A stretch of DNA of 64,000 nt, from positions 52,710,747 to 52,774,746 of the forward strand of contig OU744721.1 in assembly GCA_916613615.1 (NCBI GenBank). The letters run 5' to 3'. A model generated the notes under the pieces. That model worked only from the letters and a program-made list of their open reading frames with translations, was not told where the DNA came from and made no database searches. The position numbers and the translations under genes are program-made. Numbering within the stretch: the stretch's first letter is position 1; every line of letters starts with the position of its first letter. Shown here one piece after another: positions 47,301 to 59,520 of this stretch. Origin of the DNA: Steromphala cineraria. Lineage: Eukaryota; Mollusca; Gastropoda; Trochida; Trochidae.

Positions 47301-50300
47301 GGAAAAGTGGTTTCCATACAATCCTGAAGAGTTCCTATCTATCCTGACACTTGGAGTTCAACATCTTGATTATGTTTTTTTTCCACTAACTACATATGGC
47401 AAGGAACACTATTTTCTAGGTTATCCAAAAGGAACAGTCCTTAGTCCCTCCCTATGGGTTAAAGGCAAAGATGAACAAGTTTGGTGAAATCGACAAGATC
47501 TTCACTTAAGGAATTTTATAAGCGACTAAAAATTGCTTTAGATTCAGTAAGTTGTGGATTTTTTCATTAACCACTGTACAATATGAGCTTTCTATCACAG
47601 TCAAGGACCTTGAGTAGCTAATTGTTTCATTATTATATGACATGGCATTCAGTGACCTAGATCATAATTTTTGTAACCCCTGTTTAATCAATGTAAACAT
47701 ATTACCTTTCTTGTCCCGATGTTCAATATCAGATCCCTTGGAGAGGAGCAAGCTGACAAGTTCTGCGTGTCCACCTGCGCAGGCCAGAGTAAGAGCAGTG
47801 TCGTGGTTGCTCTCCGTAACAGCATCCACGTCCACATCGACCGAGGGGTAGAGAGGGGTGAGACTCTGGGGGGAGGCGGGGGAGGGGTTGGGGGTTATTG
47901 GTGTCGAAGGAGGGGGAGAACCCAGTATTGGGACATTCGCTGGCATTCCTTCCTCTCCCACATTTTGAAGGGCCCTCTGCTGTTGTTGCTTTCTGTTGTG
48001 CATTTGTTGTTGCTTGTTGTTTCCATTAGCCGGTTGTTGTTTCAGCTGCTGTTGTAGCTGTTGTTGCTGTAGTAGCTGTTGAGCTTGCTGCTGCTGTTGC
48101 AGGAACTGTTGCTGTTGTTGCTGAGTGAACAACTGTAAATACAACATTGACAAACTGCACTTGGATGAAAATCACAATATCGACATAATGACCTACATGA
48201 AACATAACCTATGTATTTTTTGAAAACTTGAGCTTCAAATCATAGTCTTACGGATTCTATGTATTCTCGTTCTTATTGGCAAGCAGGGCTAGAGGTTTGT
48301 AAAATCAGCCCAAAAAAAGTGCATGTTGGTTCTTTGGAACTTGACTTTTATGAAATTTCCATTGATTGATATAAATAGTGCTTGGAGTTCAAAATGACAA
48401 TTGCTCATGTCCGGTCAAATAAATTTAGTAAAACAGTGAAAGGTATCTGGTATTCTGTAGTCTTTCCATATCAACTAAAGGAAAACCACAATATTTCATC
48501 TCTGTCTGTTTGGGAGGGAACTTTCACCAACACCATATTAACTGAAGGACAATCACACTATCACATCTCTATCAGACACAGTGTATTGAATGTAAGCTTC
48601 ACCTGCTGCTGTAGACTGGACTGAGGCGGCAGCAGCTGCTGGAGGGTGTGTTGAGGCATGGGCTGCACAAACTGCTGCTGGATCTGCTGTAGAAGCTGGT
48701 CCTGTTGGCTCGCCGGCAGCTGCTGAACAACGTGCTGAGACACCTGCACCTGCTGCTGCTGTTGTTGTTGTTGCTGTTGTTGAGCCAGAGCATGCAGCTG
48801 TTGTCGCTGTACAGCATCCATTGCAATCTGGGCAGGGGCAGGGGCAGACAACTGGAACTGTTCCTGAGACTGAGACCCTGTGGAATCACATGTCACCTCT
48901 GGAATGGGGGAAAAACAATAAAAAATTGTCATAAATGGCATTCAAACATGGTACAAAAAGAAGTTGTTAGAAATCTTAAATAGTTTAATTGAACAAAAAA
49001 ATAAAGTTTAAACACTGATATCATTTATGTCATGCTCATTGCTTACATAGAAATGGCAATTGACATTACAAAGCGTAACAAACAAAACACACTTTTACAA
49101 ATTTATAGTTAATTCAACCAAGATTGACACTACACAGTGACGCAAACAAAACACTAGTGAATGTTACAAAGGTAAACGAAACTTGCCTCCATTATGCTCA
49201 GACGATGTATTTAATGCTGTTGACTGGGGCTGACTATTAGGTGGGAGTTTGTTGGTCCTGGAGCCCTTAGCGTTGCCCCGCTTGGACTGGGAAGGGGGCT
49301 TGCCAACTTGGTGCCTCTGTTCAGTTATACTGGAGGAGGCTCCGTTGTTGGGAGGTTGGGACCCTGGCTGTAAAAAGGCTTCAGGGTAGTTGGGAAGAAG
49401 AGATTGGGTAGCCACTGAGAGATCAGCACTTGTGAGTAACTTTGGCAGTTGGGCAGCGATGTCGTTGGCAAACTGAAGGTCTGTTGGAACGCCAGTAATA
49501 CCCAGTCCCTCAGACAGCGCCTGCGACTGACTAGATAAGTCCTCCTTTTTCTCACCGTGCTTCGCTTGAGCTGCATTCTTAATCTTTGCAGCAGTCTGCA
49601 CAAGCACCTAAAAGAAGTGGATAAAGAAAATGATACAAATATGAATAAATAGGGAGGATAACATATATAACTTCAATCATTGTCCACTATCTAACCAACT
49701 CAAAGACGTGACAACTTTTTTAAGCTTTATAGCCAAGCACATTCTTTGTCATACCCAAAAAATACATATTCCATTAGATCTCAAAGATGAGTTATCAACC
49801 GGGATACATATACTATCATAGTAACAGCTATTAAACATCTTCGATCATGAAATCAAACCCTGATCTTCTCGGGAATCGACTGACACTATATACAGTGTTT
49901 AAAATATAGCCCGTCCGCCAGTCCTTAAACTGGCTACTTTTTGCCGGGACTGGTTACGTTTTGGTCAGGACTGGTAACTTTTTCATTTTTTTTCTTTATT
50001 TTCCCCTAAGGAATTGACCAATTAATTTTCAGGACAGGTTAGGTTTGCAGTCTATTTTATACGCTGCTATATACTGAGCTAAGTTATGCTTAGTTAGTTG
50101 TTGAGCCACCCAACAGTTGTTGCTTTTGCTTGATCATATCTAAACCAGGTTCACTACTCCGCCACCCACCTGCTGCTGCTTCTGCTCGAGCTGCTGCTGT
50201 GCACTAAGAAGCAGCTGAGCCTGAGCCTTCTCCTGCAGCTCCCGCTCAACCTTCTGCAGCTCCTCCAGGATCTGCTGCTTCCGCAGAATCTGCTCCTCCT

Positions 50301-53300
50301 TCGTCGCCGACGTCGTGTTGATCAGCTCCTTAGCCATGATGTTGTTGATGATGGCCTCCACCTTCTCTGAAGCCTTGTCGTCAGCCAGGTCTGCTGCGAG
50401 CATGGCACCGTCATGGTTCAGTTGCTGCAGACTGTCTGCTATCACAGCGTTGCTTGACTTGCCCACCTTTCCATCAGCGGCTACCTGTCCGTTCAGACAC
50501 CGCTTTGCTATCGACTTTTGCATGTTTTGTCGAACAAGCTCTGGATTCTTACCTGGAGAGAGAAATTGGAGGGTTTTTTTTCAATGACAAATTGAAACTG
50601 ATATTGCTTCAGAGCCTCACAGATGTTAATCCTTCGAAGCGTACAAGCTAGAAAATAAACTCAAAAACATTTGTGTCAGATTTCTTGGTTGTTAATTGTT
50701 TAAAGATACTCACAAATATCAACATTTACAACATGCTTTTGTTACTAGTGATATATTTCACCTACCTTGGATATTTGGTGTAAAGTTGGCAATTTGAGGT
50801 TGTGAGTCAGGCTCGTTAGGTGGTACAATGTTGGCCAGACCATGCACTGGGACTCTGTGCTGCTGTAAATAGAATTGAAAATTGATAAATCCCTTATCAG
50901 TGAACAGTTGACAAATTTTGTAATTCCCCTTGTTACGCATTTTTTCAAGTTATAAACCAAATCTCTAGAATTATAAAGTCAAACTGATTAAGGTTGAATT
51001 TCTCAAAATAAAGTTCCAAGAACATTTAAGTAGAAGGCAACGTAAAGAAGAGTTACCTCCTCCTGGTTGGAGTCGCCAGCGTTGAGAGTGGAGAGTTCGG
51101 GTGAGTTAGCCAGGAGGACACGGTTGGGCCACTCCAGCAGAAGCTTTACCACCTGTGTGTGGCCGCCCTTCGCCGCTTCGATTATCATTGTCGAACCATC
51201 CTGAAGTAGAGAAACAGTTGCAGTGATAGACTATAATATTATATATATTGGCTTTTAGCTTTTCAAATCTGAATTTATCCTGTAGACGTAGATGTAGACA
51301 TTGAGAATGTCAAGGTCCTAACCAGCAAGTTTTATAACAATGCACAAAATCAAGAAATTAGAAAATTGTGCAAGATTTTAAAGAAAATATTTCAAACTTT
51401 AATTTTTTCTTTTCAGAATTACTAAGCTCAAAGAAGTAAGAATTTCACTCCTTTCAAGCTAAATATAAGTTCAAATCATGACAATAATGCAGTTTAGATA
51501 TACAAATGATTTCCTGATTTGAAATCTGAGTAAGAAACAGCACTTTGATGTCTCGCTTCTCAACTTCAAGTGAACATATCCCAAAGGATGACATGTTCAG
51601 AAAATTCTTTTCCAATTTGAATGAGAGTATGAACAGTGAGGCAATACCTTCAGTTTGTGTCCTGGGTCGGCCCCGTGAGCAAGAAGCAGCTCCACCACGG
51701 CAAGGTGTCCTCCAGCACAGGCCAGGGACAGCACTGTGTGGTCGTTAGTTGTAGTTGCACGGTTTACGTCCGCTCCTGGTGTACACAAAAAATACATGAT
51801 ACTTAGACTTGAAAGGGAATTAAGAAGTGATATACACAGGACAAGCAATATTGTGAAAATAACAATAGTGCAAATATTCTTATGCGCACAAATCAACGCT
51901 CTAAAGCATGCTCATGGCGCTACAAATAACATGATGTTAGGTTACTTTCTTATCATATTGGTTGTGGGGAATTAGAAAGTGAGATATGATGATGCTAGGC
52001 AGTTTGTTCATCACATCCCACCTAATGAAGGAGTAAGCTTATATAAAGATCTTGATGTTCAAAAAAAGAATTGGGTTATCCAAAAATAATGTTCTGTTGC
52101 AATGCATGATAATGAATATCACAATATGCTTTACTCTTATGTTGACAGTTAACATACTGGAGATAAGGTATAAAATCCTTAGTCTTTGGCTTCATATTAG
52201 GAAATTGTAAAATACTATTTCAACGGATTAGATCAACTCAAAAACATCAGCAAAGTACATTACATGTCAAACATCAACAAAGTTAAAGGAGATGTAAGAA
52301 TAGCTACCAGTAGTGTTAGTTGACCATGAAAGTGTAAAAAACATATTGCCTACCTTTGATTATGATGAAGTTGACAGTGCAAAGATGTCCAGCTCGAGCA
52401 GCCTTCATTAAAGGTGTTCTCCCACCTTCAGACTCGTGCTCCTGCAAACATGATGATCTTGAGTACCATACAAACAAATTTAAGATCCCATGATATATAT
52501 AAAAGCATTAGTGAGCACACAGCTCACTCACAAAACCCAGCATAAATATATATATAAATATAAATATACAAAAAGTTTTGTGAAACTCAAAATTTAATCT
52601 GACGATACAGGTATCGTGATACGTTCTCGTGTATCGTTGACTTTAAAATGGCTGATTTTGCCTAAAAATCAGAGTATTTAAACAAAGTCAATGTTATATT
52701 TTATCAAAACCAGTGAAATAGCATATTGTGATGAGTATAGTATTGAATTGTATTGCTATGAGATACGTATAGTATCGTGAAAAATCTGAAAACCTCTAGT
52801 AAGAGCCATAAAAAGTTGACAGTAGAGGATACTAATGGCACTAACCAGTTCAGCTCCCCTCTCAAGAAGTAGTTCGGCCACATCAGTGTGTCCGTTCTCA
52901 CAAGCGTAGGTGAGAGCTGTGTCCCCTGTTCCAGTCTGGGCGTGTACGTTGGCATCTGTACCAACAAAATGATTGAATCGTTATTTTGTGATAGCTCTAT
53001 TGCTTGAAATTTAGCCACACTGATATCAGATATTGAAGATCCCCTTTTCCTAATCTCACTAATTATTTTCATTTGTGAAACCCATTAAAATATTTTCCCT
53101 TTAACAATAGTATCAAATCAGCAAAGTTGACGCATCAATCATGTATTTAAATCCCAGAGCTATGAATATGAACACTGACAAAGAGCATGGTGTTTTATAT
53201 AGCAAAGTTGCATGTCAATAATGGATTCAAACCCAACCCCTATAAACCTGAACACTGAAAAGCTGCAAGTATAAAGTTTAAACACATACTGTGGAAGAGG

Positions 53301-56300
53301 AGTTATCAACTAAGCTCAAAATCTTACTGCTAGCAGAAATTCTCTACAACAAAGTGGCTAAGCCAATGATGGATCTGAACATTGACAAGCTAACAAATAT
53401 TCTAAAACACATACTGTGGTCGAGGAGGTATCTGACAAGCTCAAGATGTCCCTCCTGCGCGGCCTCCATGAGGGGAGTGCTGCAGCCCAGCTCGATGTTG
53501 GCGCCGGCCTTGATGAGAAAGTCTGCAACCTCCAGGAAGCCACCACAACAGGCCAGCGTGAGAGCGGTCTCCTGCGTCTCCTCCGTCTGGGCGTTGATGT
53601 CAGCGTCTACAGGGAATTGCATTTGGGATAAATTACAAACTTCAGATTTGATTTTTGCAAGACAATTTTTAGTATCTTTAAGAAAAACATATTGATCTTG
53701 AGGCTAAAAGAAAATGCTGGTTTACACTACCAAGCTAAAAGGGAGACAACTCAATAATATAAAACAGACATTGTAAATGATAATCATACAGCCCAATAGA
53801 AAATTGAAGTTGCAACTTTCAGCACAAAAAAAAATTGTTCAATGAACATGATTACAATACTACCCCATTGAAATTTACCTTGATATTTTGACAATAAAAG
53901 AGCAAGCTGTACAATGAAAGAGGAGAGCAATCCATAACATTCAAATAGATATAAGGGAGACAACTCAATCATATGATGAAAACAGACATTGAACATGATG
54001 ATCATGTCAGTCAATAATTTTAATCACAATTTTTGGAAAAACAAGAACCGATCCATACCATGCGAGAGGAGAAGAGCGACCATCTCCTCGTGTCCCTCCC
54101 GAGCAGCCTCCATAAGAGGAGTGTAGCCCTCGTCATTCACCTCCTCGATGTTAGCCCCACGTTCTATCAACAGACTCGCCAGCTCCACGTGACCTCCGCA
54201 AGCAGCCAGGGTCAAGGGAGACTCGAAACTGTCAGCTGGCATGTTCACCTGAAAATATGTCATTATTGGGATTCAGACAAGTAAATCTCACTTATTGCAT
54301 TCTTAAATTTGAGCAACTTGACACAAACATATTATTCATATCTTATGATTCTAAAACAGTCAGACTTGAATGTATTACACCAATAATCTTCATGCTTCTT
54401 AGAACTGTCTTTTTTATATTTCAAATAAACTACAAAGCACAATAAACCTCACTTCCTCATTCAGGTGTCACAGGTACCTGACTAATCAACATCATACTTT
54501 TTGTGACATGTTGGGTACATAGGATTGGTTAAGTAACGTAATATTGAGCAGGTTTAGTGTTTAATAGGTATTTTAGAACTTGGTAAAATAAGCAGGTAAT
54601 GAGTATAAAACAAACCCCAATGCCTTCAGAGTAATGATTTAGGTTGCACTAAGACAAGGTGTAATCTAAAACAGCGGCACTTAAAAAACACCATCATCAA
54701 TAAAGAGTGTTACCTGGGCTCCACTGTCGAGAAGTAGCCGGGCGACCTCGACATGTCCGTCCATGGAAGCCTCCATGAGGGCGGTGTGCATCTCATCAGT
54801 CTTGTGCTCCTGGTCCGCTCCCGCCTCCAGCAGGAACTTCACCATGTCCAGGTGGCCTGCAGCACAATTGATATCATCATATGCAGTGTTCAGTCTCATT
54901 AAAATAGACTTTGATTCAAGGAAAAAGTGTAAAAATATTATCTCAAGTGGGGTTCGAACTTCAACCAGCCCGGATTTCCTCTCATTCAGTCTGAAGGCAC
55001 ACCTATTACCCGCATGTTCTGATGCAAGCTCATCATCGCAGCAAAACTTTCGAAATCATGGTAGGGGAAGGGTATTCCAGTGTACCATTCATTATACCGT
55101 ATCCTCGCGGGTATAAGACCAGGGGGCCCGGCAAACAAATATCTTGAAAATAGGGGGGTGGGCTTTAACCCGCGAGAGACCCCAACCAAGAAAATCATTT
55201 ATGCGAGTTGCATTGAAAATTGACATCGATACTTTTGACTATGTTGGTCAGGTCTTGTTAAACATCAATTGACACTTTTCCAGACGTATATTATTAAAAA
55301 GAATCATAAAGAAATTGCAAATGCTAACTTACATTGTTTGTTGTTTGTTTTAATCAGATTACATGATATCATTCTCATGAAAATCGAACGTGAATAATCA
55401 GTCGACATCTTTTGCTGCATGTGTGTACGAGTAGAGAGATATTTGTTACAAGCCTTTTCATTGGCCCAGAAAAGTAGGTCAACCAATCAGCAAGTCTATT
55501 AGAAAACGATGTGTGAAACGTGGTTGTAATAAATTCATGACAACATATTGTCGATACAATATTAAATGTCTAAATATTCAAATATTTGTTAAATATTTTC
55601 GATATATTACATTTTCAAAAAAGAAACATGCAGTTAATTGAAATATTTACGTAAATAAATTTCGAAGAAAAATTTGCAAAAATTATGAAAATGAACGTGA
55701 AAGAATATTGATAGTTATTTGTCGTCAAGAAATTACGATTGAGATTCCAAGTACTGTAAAACAACGTGCTTTCGCGAAAGTATATTTGACAAAGATTGCT
55801 TTGAACTTCGACGATTAAATATGAAAAATAAGTTTGGAAATATGTCATATAAAACATTTAGAATGGATAACAAGCCTCATAAAGCGTTAGTTCTTGATAA
55901 TGTTTTGGGAATCAAATATTTCAATTTCCGATCGCTGATGCAAGTGAAGCCACATACGATACATCGTGATTTCTGCTGAAATTTAACAGTACGTGAATGA
56001 TGCGTGAATATTTAAAACAATATATTGTTTTATTTTTATTAATTTACAAATAGTCATTAAAACAACAACAACAGGACAATGTATTTTTATTTTACAAAAA
56101 ATGACATCGATGTAAACTTGTGCATTTTGCTTCCGGTGTAAACATCGCTAACTCGATAGTCTGACATCGATCGTGTCACACATCCGAGAATTGGGGGGTG
56201 GGCTTTAAACCGAGAATGACCCCAAACTGCTCAACCCTGGGAAAATGGGGGGTGGTCTTTAGCTCGAGGGTGGACTTATACCCGCGAGGATACGGTACAC

Positions 56301-59300
56301 AATCGCCACTAAACGCTATGTAAATACGAGGATGTGATTGGATAGCTCACGACTGGGTTCGTCTGTGCCAAACTGGCTATAGCAAGACGCGATAAAGGTG
56401 AGTGCATTCAGACCGAGACGGAGAGGGTATCCAGACTGACTGGAGACAATATTTTTGATATAATATTTATCAGAACATGGTCGATATTAATAAAAACATT
56501 TATAACTTGAAACAACTTTAAGAAACTAAGCATTTCATAAATTCCAGGTGCTTGGTAACAATTTTGAATTACAGTTACAAATATAGACTATCTTTAATAC
56601 CATCAGCTATTTCAAGCTATAACGGATCAACAATTGAGATCACAAACTATTGCCAAGGTTAACTACATAATCAAAAGTAAGATTAAGAGGACCTACCCTT
56701 GTAGCACGCCAATGTGAGGGCGCTCTCCTTGAACTCATTGGAGTGGGTGTTGATTCCGGCCCCGTTTTCCAGCAGGATGCGTGCTACCTCCACATGTCCC
56801 GCACTGGCCGCCTCCATCAAGGGTGTGTGTCCGTTCTCGTTGTGTACCTCCACCCGCGCGTTGGCTTTGATCAGTTCTTGTACCACCTCCTTGTAGCCTC
56901 CACAGGCTGCGTAGTGCAGGGGCGTGTTGCCTGGAAGACACAAAAAGTTTGAAGTTTAAGTAGACATACTGACAGTGTTCACATGAAAATTTAAGTGGAG
57001 GTATGATGCCTGCCGAGAATCACAGAATGATAAGTTTGTTATAAGTGTTGTTCTGTCCGCTTAAAAAGCACAAAATATATGAAAAAACTCAAAACATTAA
57101 CTTTCGCTTTGTTATCAAACTTTGAACAAAGAGGAACAATCTATCTTTCAGATATCAGCAAAAGAAAACACTGCCCGAATACCAAGAACAAAACAGGCAC
57201 CTTGAAGAGGATAAAAGGAATACACTAAAGCTGAGAGACTCTGACCTGCAGCTGATTGTGCGTCCACGTCAGCCCCGTGGGAGATGAGAAGCCTGACTAT
57301 GTCCACGTGTCCGCCACTCGCTGCCTCCATCAGCGGAGTGCAGTCCCCTTTGATTCCTCTGTCCTCAACATTGGCTTTCATAGCCAACAACACCTGCAAA
57401 TTGAAGGTTACAAACAATGATATTTCATACTATACAGTACGCTCAACTCTAATAATTTCTCTACAAATGATGATAATAAGGCTGGAGACAATTTCAAGGA
57501 TTCCACCTTCTATACTATTTCATTGGAGGTGACTTTTATGCCTAATTCCTTATTTTATGAAAATGTGAAATTATCCCTTTGGTTTGCAAAAAAACTTACA
57601 ATGTGCCAATCAAAGATGTATAAATGCTGATATTATTTTATGATGTGTCAGTGTTGTTCCTAGGTGATCAGCTGAGTATGTCATTTTGGCCTATTCCGAG
57701 CTCTTTGGAACCTTTGCAATGGTAGAAGTATCCTGCTTCTCAAATTTTAGGGGACACCAAGCCAAAATGATGGTCAAATTTCCCCATGACCCCCTCTAGG
57801 AACAACACTGATGTATGGTCAAGCGTTCATAACTTTCCACCTGTGACAAGGTTTGAGAAACAAATTTATTACAACAGTTATATGTATATCATTGCTTCAT
57901 TCAAAAGCATAATGATAGTAAAGATAATATACCTATACTAGAAACTTCAATTTACAAAGACATTTCTCAAACCACTTATATTTTTGATCATATTTTCAAG
58001 GGCGTGAAGCATATTTACCTGAGCCAGTTCGTAGTACCCTGCAGAGCAAGCCAGAGATAGGAGACTCTCTCCCTCCTCTGGTTCAGGTACGTTTCCTCCG
58101 TCATACAACTTGCGTACATTTACATCTCCGTCGCCGCAAGCCTCGGCAAGGGATCTAGCACTGAGAAAACGATCAATTTCACATTAAATCAACTGTGTGA
58201 AATAACTGTTACCAAGACAAATAGCTGGTACTTTGATGAGACTAATCTCAAGAGTATTTCACTTATATCACGACTACTAGTATCATTGAAAGGAGAAAGC
58301 CTGCAACCTTATTGTGGTTGTAAACTGCTGTCAAACCTGTAAGCATCGGTTGGAACTTGGAACTAACTAAACATGGGTGGTACTACACTGAAATACAGTG
58401 CAGCATTGCACCCAAACCTTACTGCGTGTAGAACAGTTCTCTACTATCGACAAATTTGCCGATGCCCTGGATAGATTTGAACCACAAAACCTATTGATCC
58501 AAAGCCGAACGTGCTAACCACTGCTCTATTCCGGTACACTGAACCATACTTTATATCAAATCAATTACACAGTAGATAACAAAGAGAAGTTGTATAATAT
58601 CTAATCACCCTGCCTTTCCCAACCCCTCCGTGTACCATCACTTATCTCTCATCTCGTGACAGATGAAGTTCATCATCATAGTCTTTATCATTAAATTCCC
58701 CATTACTATATGAGAGGTAAGTTATATCACACTGAAAAATATTGTCTTTTTTAATGCTTTCACCCAAAACTTGTCTCGAGTTACATACCATTCATTAGGG
58801 GCGAGCTGATTCTGTTGTTCAGCTCTCATCCTGTGTAAAGCTTGGGCTGCCTCATCCAGGGCGCTACTCACGGACGATGTCAACGTCCGCAACACCTCAG
58901 GATCCGTCAAGGCTTTGCCATCTTTGGATGATAGTTTACTAATACCTGCAAACAAAAAAATATTTTCATTAGTATCACTGTGTGTCATTTATGCTCCATG
59001 ACATGTGAAATTTCAAAGACAACCTTCCCAACTAGTAGTCTGAATATGCAAAAGAACTGGAATCATAAGAATACAATTGACACAGCAGTTTCATTTGACC
59101 CTCTCAAATAAAAAACATGCAATTTGAATGCAGATTTTCTAAAAAACAGTACCAGGTATGTGTGAGGGATGATAAATATCTCGGATACCATAGATGTCAA
59201 AACTAATTGGAAAGAATTCACTTTTCTGAGATCATTCACCTGTTAACACAATTAATTGTTTTGGAACATTGTCACATTACAATGTAACGCTTTTAATTTC

Positions 59301-59520
59301 TTTATTATTGCATCATGTACAACACAAGCATAGAGCAGTATGAAGACAATGTTCACAAACCTGCAGCTTCAAGCAAAGCTTCTAGTCTAGCGTGTGTTTC
59401 TGGGTCTACGGTCTGCAGACCGTGGGCGTCGCCGCTCTCGGCTGGGAGGAGGAACTTTGAGGGCTCTAGAACGTTCTCACCATCTTCCATGTCTCCCTCC
59501 TCAAGGATGAAGGAATCAAC
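36759..59520 (-). CDS. ANKHD1: MASK orthologue (ANKHD1/ANKRD17), 33 coding exons, 5' partial
   Basis: Large cytoplasmic/nuclear scaffold with two ankyrin arrays and one KH domain; family members are Yorkie/YAP co-factors and receptor-tyrosine-kinase and innate-immune modulators. The exons on the minus strand join without frame conflict to 8001 nt (2666 aa plus stop). They are 59361-59520, 58789-58945, 58019-58160, 57246-57393, 56697-56930, 54714-54856, 54059-54248, 53415-53606, 52846-52955, 52354-52441, 51648-51775, 51057-51200, 50766-50862, 50170-50552, 49187-49607, 48603-48898, 47706-48132, 47058-47203, 46645-46787, 46224-46329, 45945-46052, 45333-45570, 44343-44539, 43827-44044, 43274-43386, 42566-42931, 42058-42142, 41534-41695, 40876-41022, 38734-40631, 38176-38397, 37643-37851 and 36759-36941. 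Human paralogues are about 2540-2600 aa. The first exon here starts at an acceptor (TCGTTGCAG|GTTGATTCC), so the N-terminal exon and promoter lie beyond position 64000. Introns hold repeats but no other gene. Confidence 0.95.
38734..40631 (-). CDS. ANKHD1: MASK large exon: KH end and low-complexity C-terminal region
   Basis: A 1898-nt exon. After the last KH helix come S/T/P/Q-rich disordered stretches, then YLPFSNLFSTYGASILGKKD, RAPGYKPGRTGSPQFRQDGE and a methionine/asparagine/glutamine-rich tract of repeated NQLPNQMGGS-type units (about 38950-39090 at DNA level). No catalytic motif is seen. The plus-strand open frames here are shadows. Confidence 0.93.
38950..39092. repeat. Coding minisatellite in MASK exon 30
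   Basis: 36-bp units (CATCTGGTTGGGTAGTTGG / TTGCTTCCCCC) repeat in frame to give NQLPNQMGGS-type units. Two adjacent units are almost identical, so length polymorphism is likely. Confidence 0.8.
40876..41022 (-). CDS. ANKHD1: MASK KH domain exon
   Basis: Encodes SKKVSVPSNAISRVIGRGGC, then NINAIREVSGAHVEVEKPKG and GDRIITIK. GRGG is the GxxG nucleic-acid-binding loop of a type I KH domain, which recognises single-stranded RNA or DNA. The domain finishes in the next exon (GSAEATRQANNLIMALVQEP). The borders are CTTGTTTCAG acceptor and ATCAA|GTACGT donor. Confidence 0.95.
41290..41372 (-). repeat. tRNA-Lys-derived SINE head
   Basis: The minus strand reads GGTAGAGTGTAGGACTCTTA, then ACCAGGAGGTCCCAGGTTTA and AATCCC. 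This has an anticodon-loop-like ACTCTTAA and a B box GGTTTAAATCC. It is a decayed retroposon in a MASK intron, not a functional tRNA (no acceptor stem). Confidence 0.55.
41534..44044 (-). CDS. ANKHD1: MASK basic/acidic linker exons between ankyrin array 2 and KH
   Basis: Exons 43827-44044, 43274-43386, 42566-42931, 42058-42142 and 41534-41695. The first is a long charged helix (ELQKKCQQCMEIIVNAKDRQ, then a KKRERRRKKRKEKLEKDKEK basic stretch that can act as a nuclear-localisation signal). The second ends IPLEPPSATTTSTIG, matching the vertebrate PIEPPSATTTTTIG. The third is basic and low complexity with histidine and arginine runs. The last reads ASPKRGQKKEEGWKEVMRK, the conserved lead into the KH domain. 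Exon 43274-43386 has a CAGCAG tandem acceptor, so one serine may be optional. Confidence 0.88.
43715..43786 (+). repeat. Same dispersed motif, MASK intron
   Basis: GGGAGTCAGAGATTGTTTAA, then TTGCAATATTTCAGCCTTTA and GTGGCG, opposite in orientation to MASK. Confidence 0.6.
44343..48132 (-). CDS. ANKHD1: MASK exons for ankyrin array 2 (10 repeats)
   Basis: Seven exons (47706-48132 down to 44343-44539). The first starts with LFTQQQQQQF polyQ and a proline-rich segment, then VYPS-type LYPSVDVDVDAVTESNHDTA. Ten repeats follow, including ALTLACAGGHAELVSLLLSK, TPLILAATAGHVDVVEILLD, PLSLACSGGRYEVVELLLAR, TPLSLAASGGYVNIIKLLLS, SPLMLAAMNGHTAAVKLLLD, ALTLACFQGRHEVVSLLVDR, TPLMEAASGGYVEVGRVLLE, ALTIAADKGHYRFVELLLHR, SPLWLACNGGHLDVVQLLV and CLMAAFRKGHIKVVKWMV. 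They end SQFPSDPELQRYIATVTDK, a conserved cap. Confidence 0.95.
44770..44812 (+). repeat. Same dispersed motif, MASK intron
   Basis: ACTGATTGGGCAATATTTCA followed by GCCATTAGCAGCATCC. Confidence 0.55.
48603..50862 (-). CDS. ANKHD1: MASK linker exons: coiled coil and glutamine-rich region
   Basis: Exons 50766-50862, 50170-50552, 49187-49607 and 48603-48898. The first reads RVPVHGLANIVPPNEPD, equivalent to the vertebrate VVPPQEPD segment. The second holds a charged coiled coil, EEQILRKQQILEELQKVERE, conserved in the family. The last is a polyQ block (LHALAQ followed by Q runs). Exon 49187-49607 ends at a GC splice donor (AATGGAG|GCAAGT), since the GT reading hits a stop shortly after. PolyQ stretches are DNA-level CAG/CTG repeats likely to vary in length. 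Confidence 0.88.
51057..58160 (-). CDS. ANKHD1: MASK exons for ankyrin array 1 (15 repeats)
   Basis: Ten exons (58019-58160 down to 51057-51200) encode fifteen consecutive ankyrin repeats. They run from RSLAEACGDGDVN, through TPLMEAASGGHVDIVRLL, TPLHYAACGGYKEVV, ALTLACYKG/HLDMVKFLLEAGAD, PLTLAACGGHVELASLLIE, ALTLACCGGFLEVADFLIKA, TALTYACENGHTDVA and TVLSLACAGGHLAVVELLL, to IIEAAKGGHTQVVKLLLEW. Ankyrin arrays bind proteins. Repeat 4 (NTPLHYAACGGYKEVVQELI) is more ankyrin-consensus-like than the vertebrate NTALTYACAGG version. Intron 5, between 56697 and 54856, carries a 1.2-kb inverted-repeat transposon. Confidence 0.95.
52599..52795. mobile_element. Probable small DNA-element remnant rich in GATAC/GTATC
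   Basis: TGACGATACAGGTATCGTGA at the left and GATACGTATAGTATCGTG at the right, with imperfect inversion, in a MASK intron. The family is uncertain. Confidence 0.4.
55095..56297. mobile_element. 1.2-kb DNA transposon with inverted ends, MASK intron
   Basis: The left end TACCGTATCCTCGCGGGTAT and right end ATACCCGCGAGGATACGGTA form about 22-24-bp perfect inverted repeats bounded by TA, as in Tc1/mariner-type insertions. GGGGGGTGGGCTTTAA recurs near both ends. No long transposase frame is visible, so it is non-autonomous. Confidence 0.8.
57648..57811. mobile_element. 164-bp hAT-like MITE in a MASK intron
   Basis: TCAGTGTTGTTCCTAG and CTAGGAACAACACTGA form 16-bp inverted ends. The CAGTGTTG terminus resembles hAT elements. 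A clean 8-bp target duplication is not visible. Confidence 0.65.
58450..58545 (-). repeat. tRNA-derived SINE head
   Basis: The minus strand reads TAGAGCAGTGGTTAGCACGT, then TCGGCTTTGGATCAATAGG and GGTTCAAATC. These are an A-box/B-box pair typical of invertebrate tRNA-derived SINEs. Confidence 0.55.
58789..59520 (-). CDS. ANKHD1: MASK exons 59361-59520 and 58789-58945: N-terminal conserved region
   Basis: The first exon in view reads VDSFILEEGDMEDGEN and then TVDPETHARLEALLEAAG. The second reads GISKLSSKDGKAL, LTDPEVLRTLTSSVSSALDE and AAQALHRMRAE. This block precedes the ankyrin repeats in all MASK proteins. The donor of the second exon (GAATG|GTATGT) leaves phase 2. Confidence 0.9.

Noticed and set aside
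53291..53695. 134-aa plus-strand frame
   Set aside because: Antisense shadow of the MASK ankyrin exon 53415-53606.
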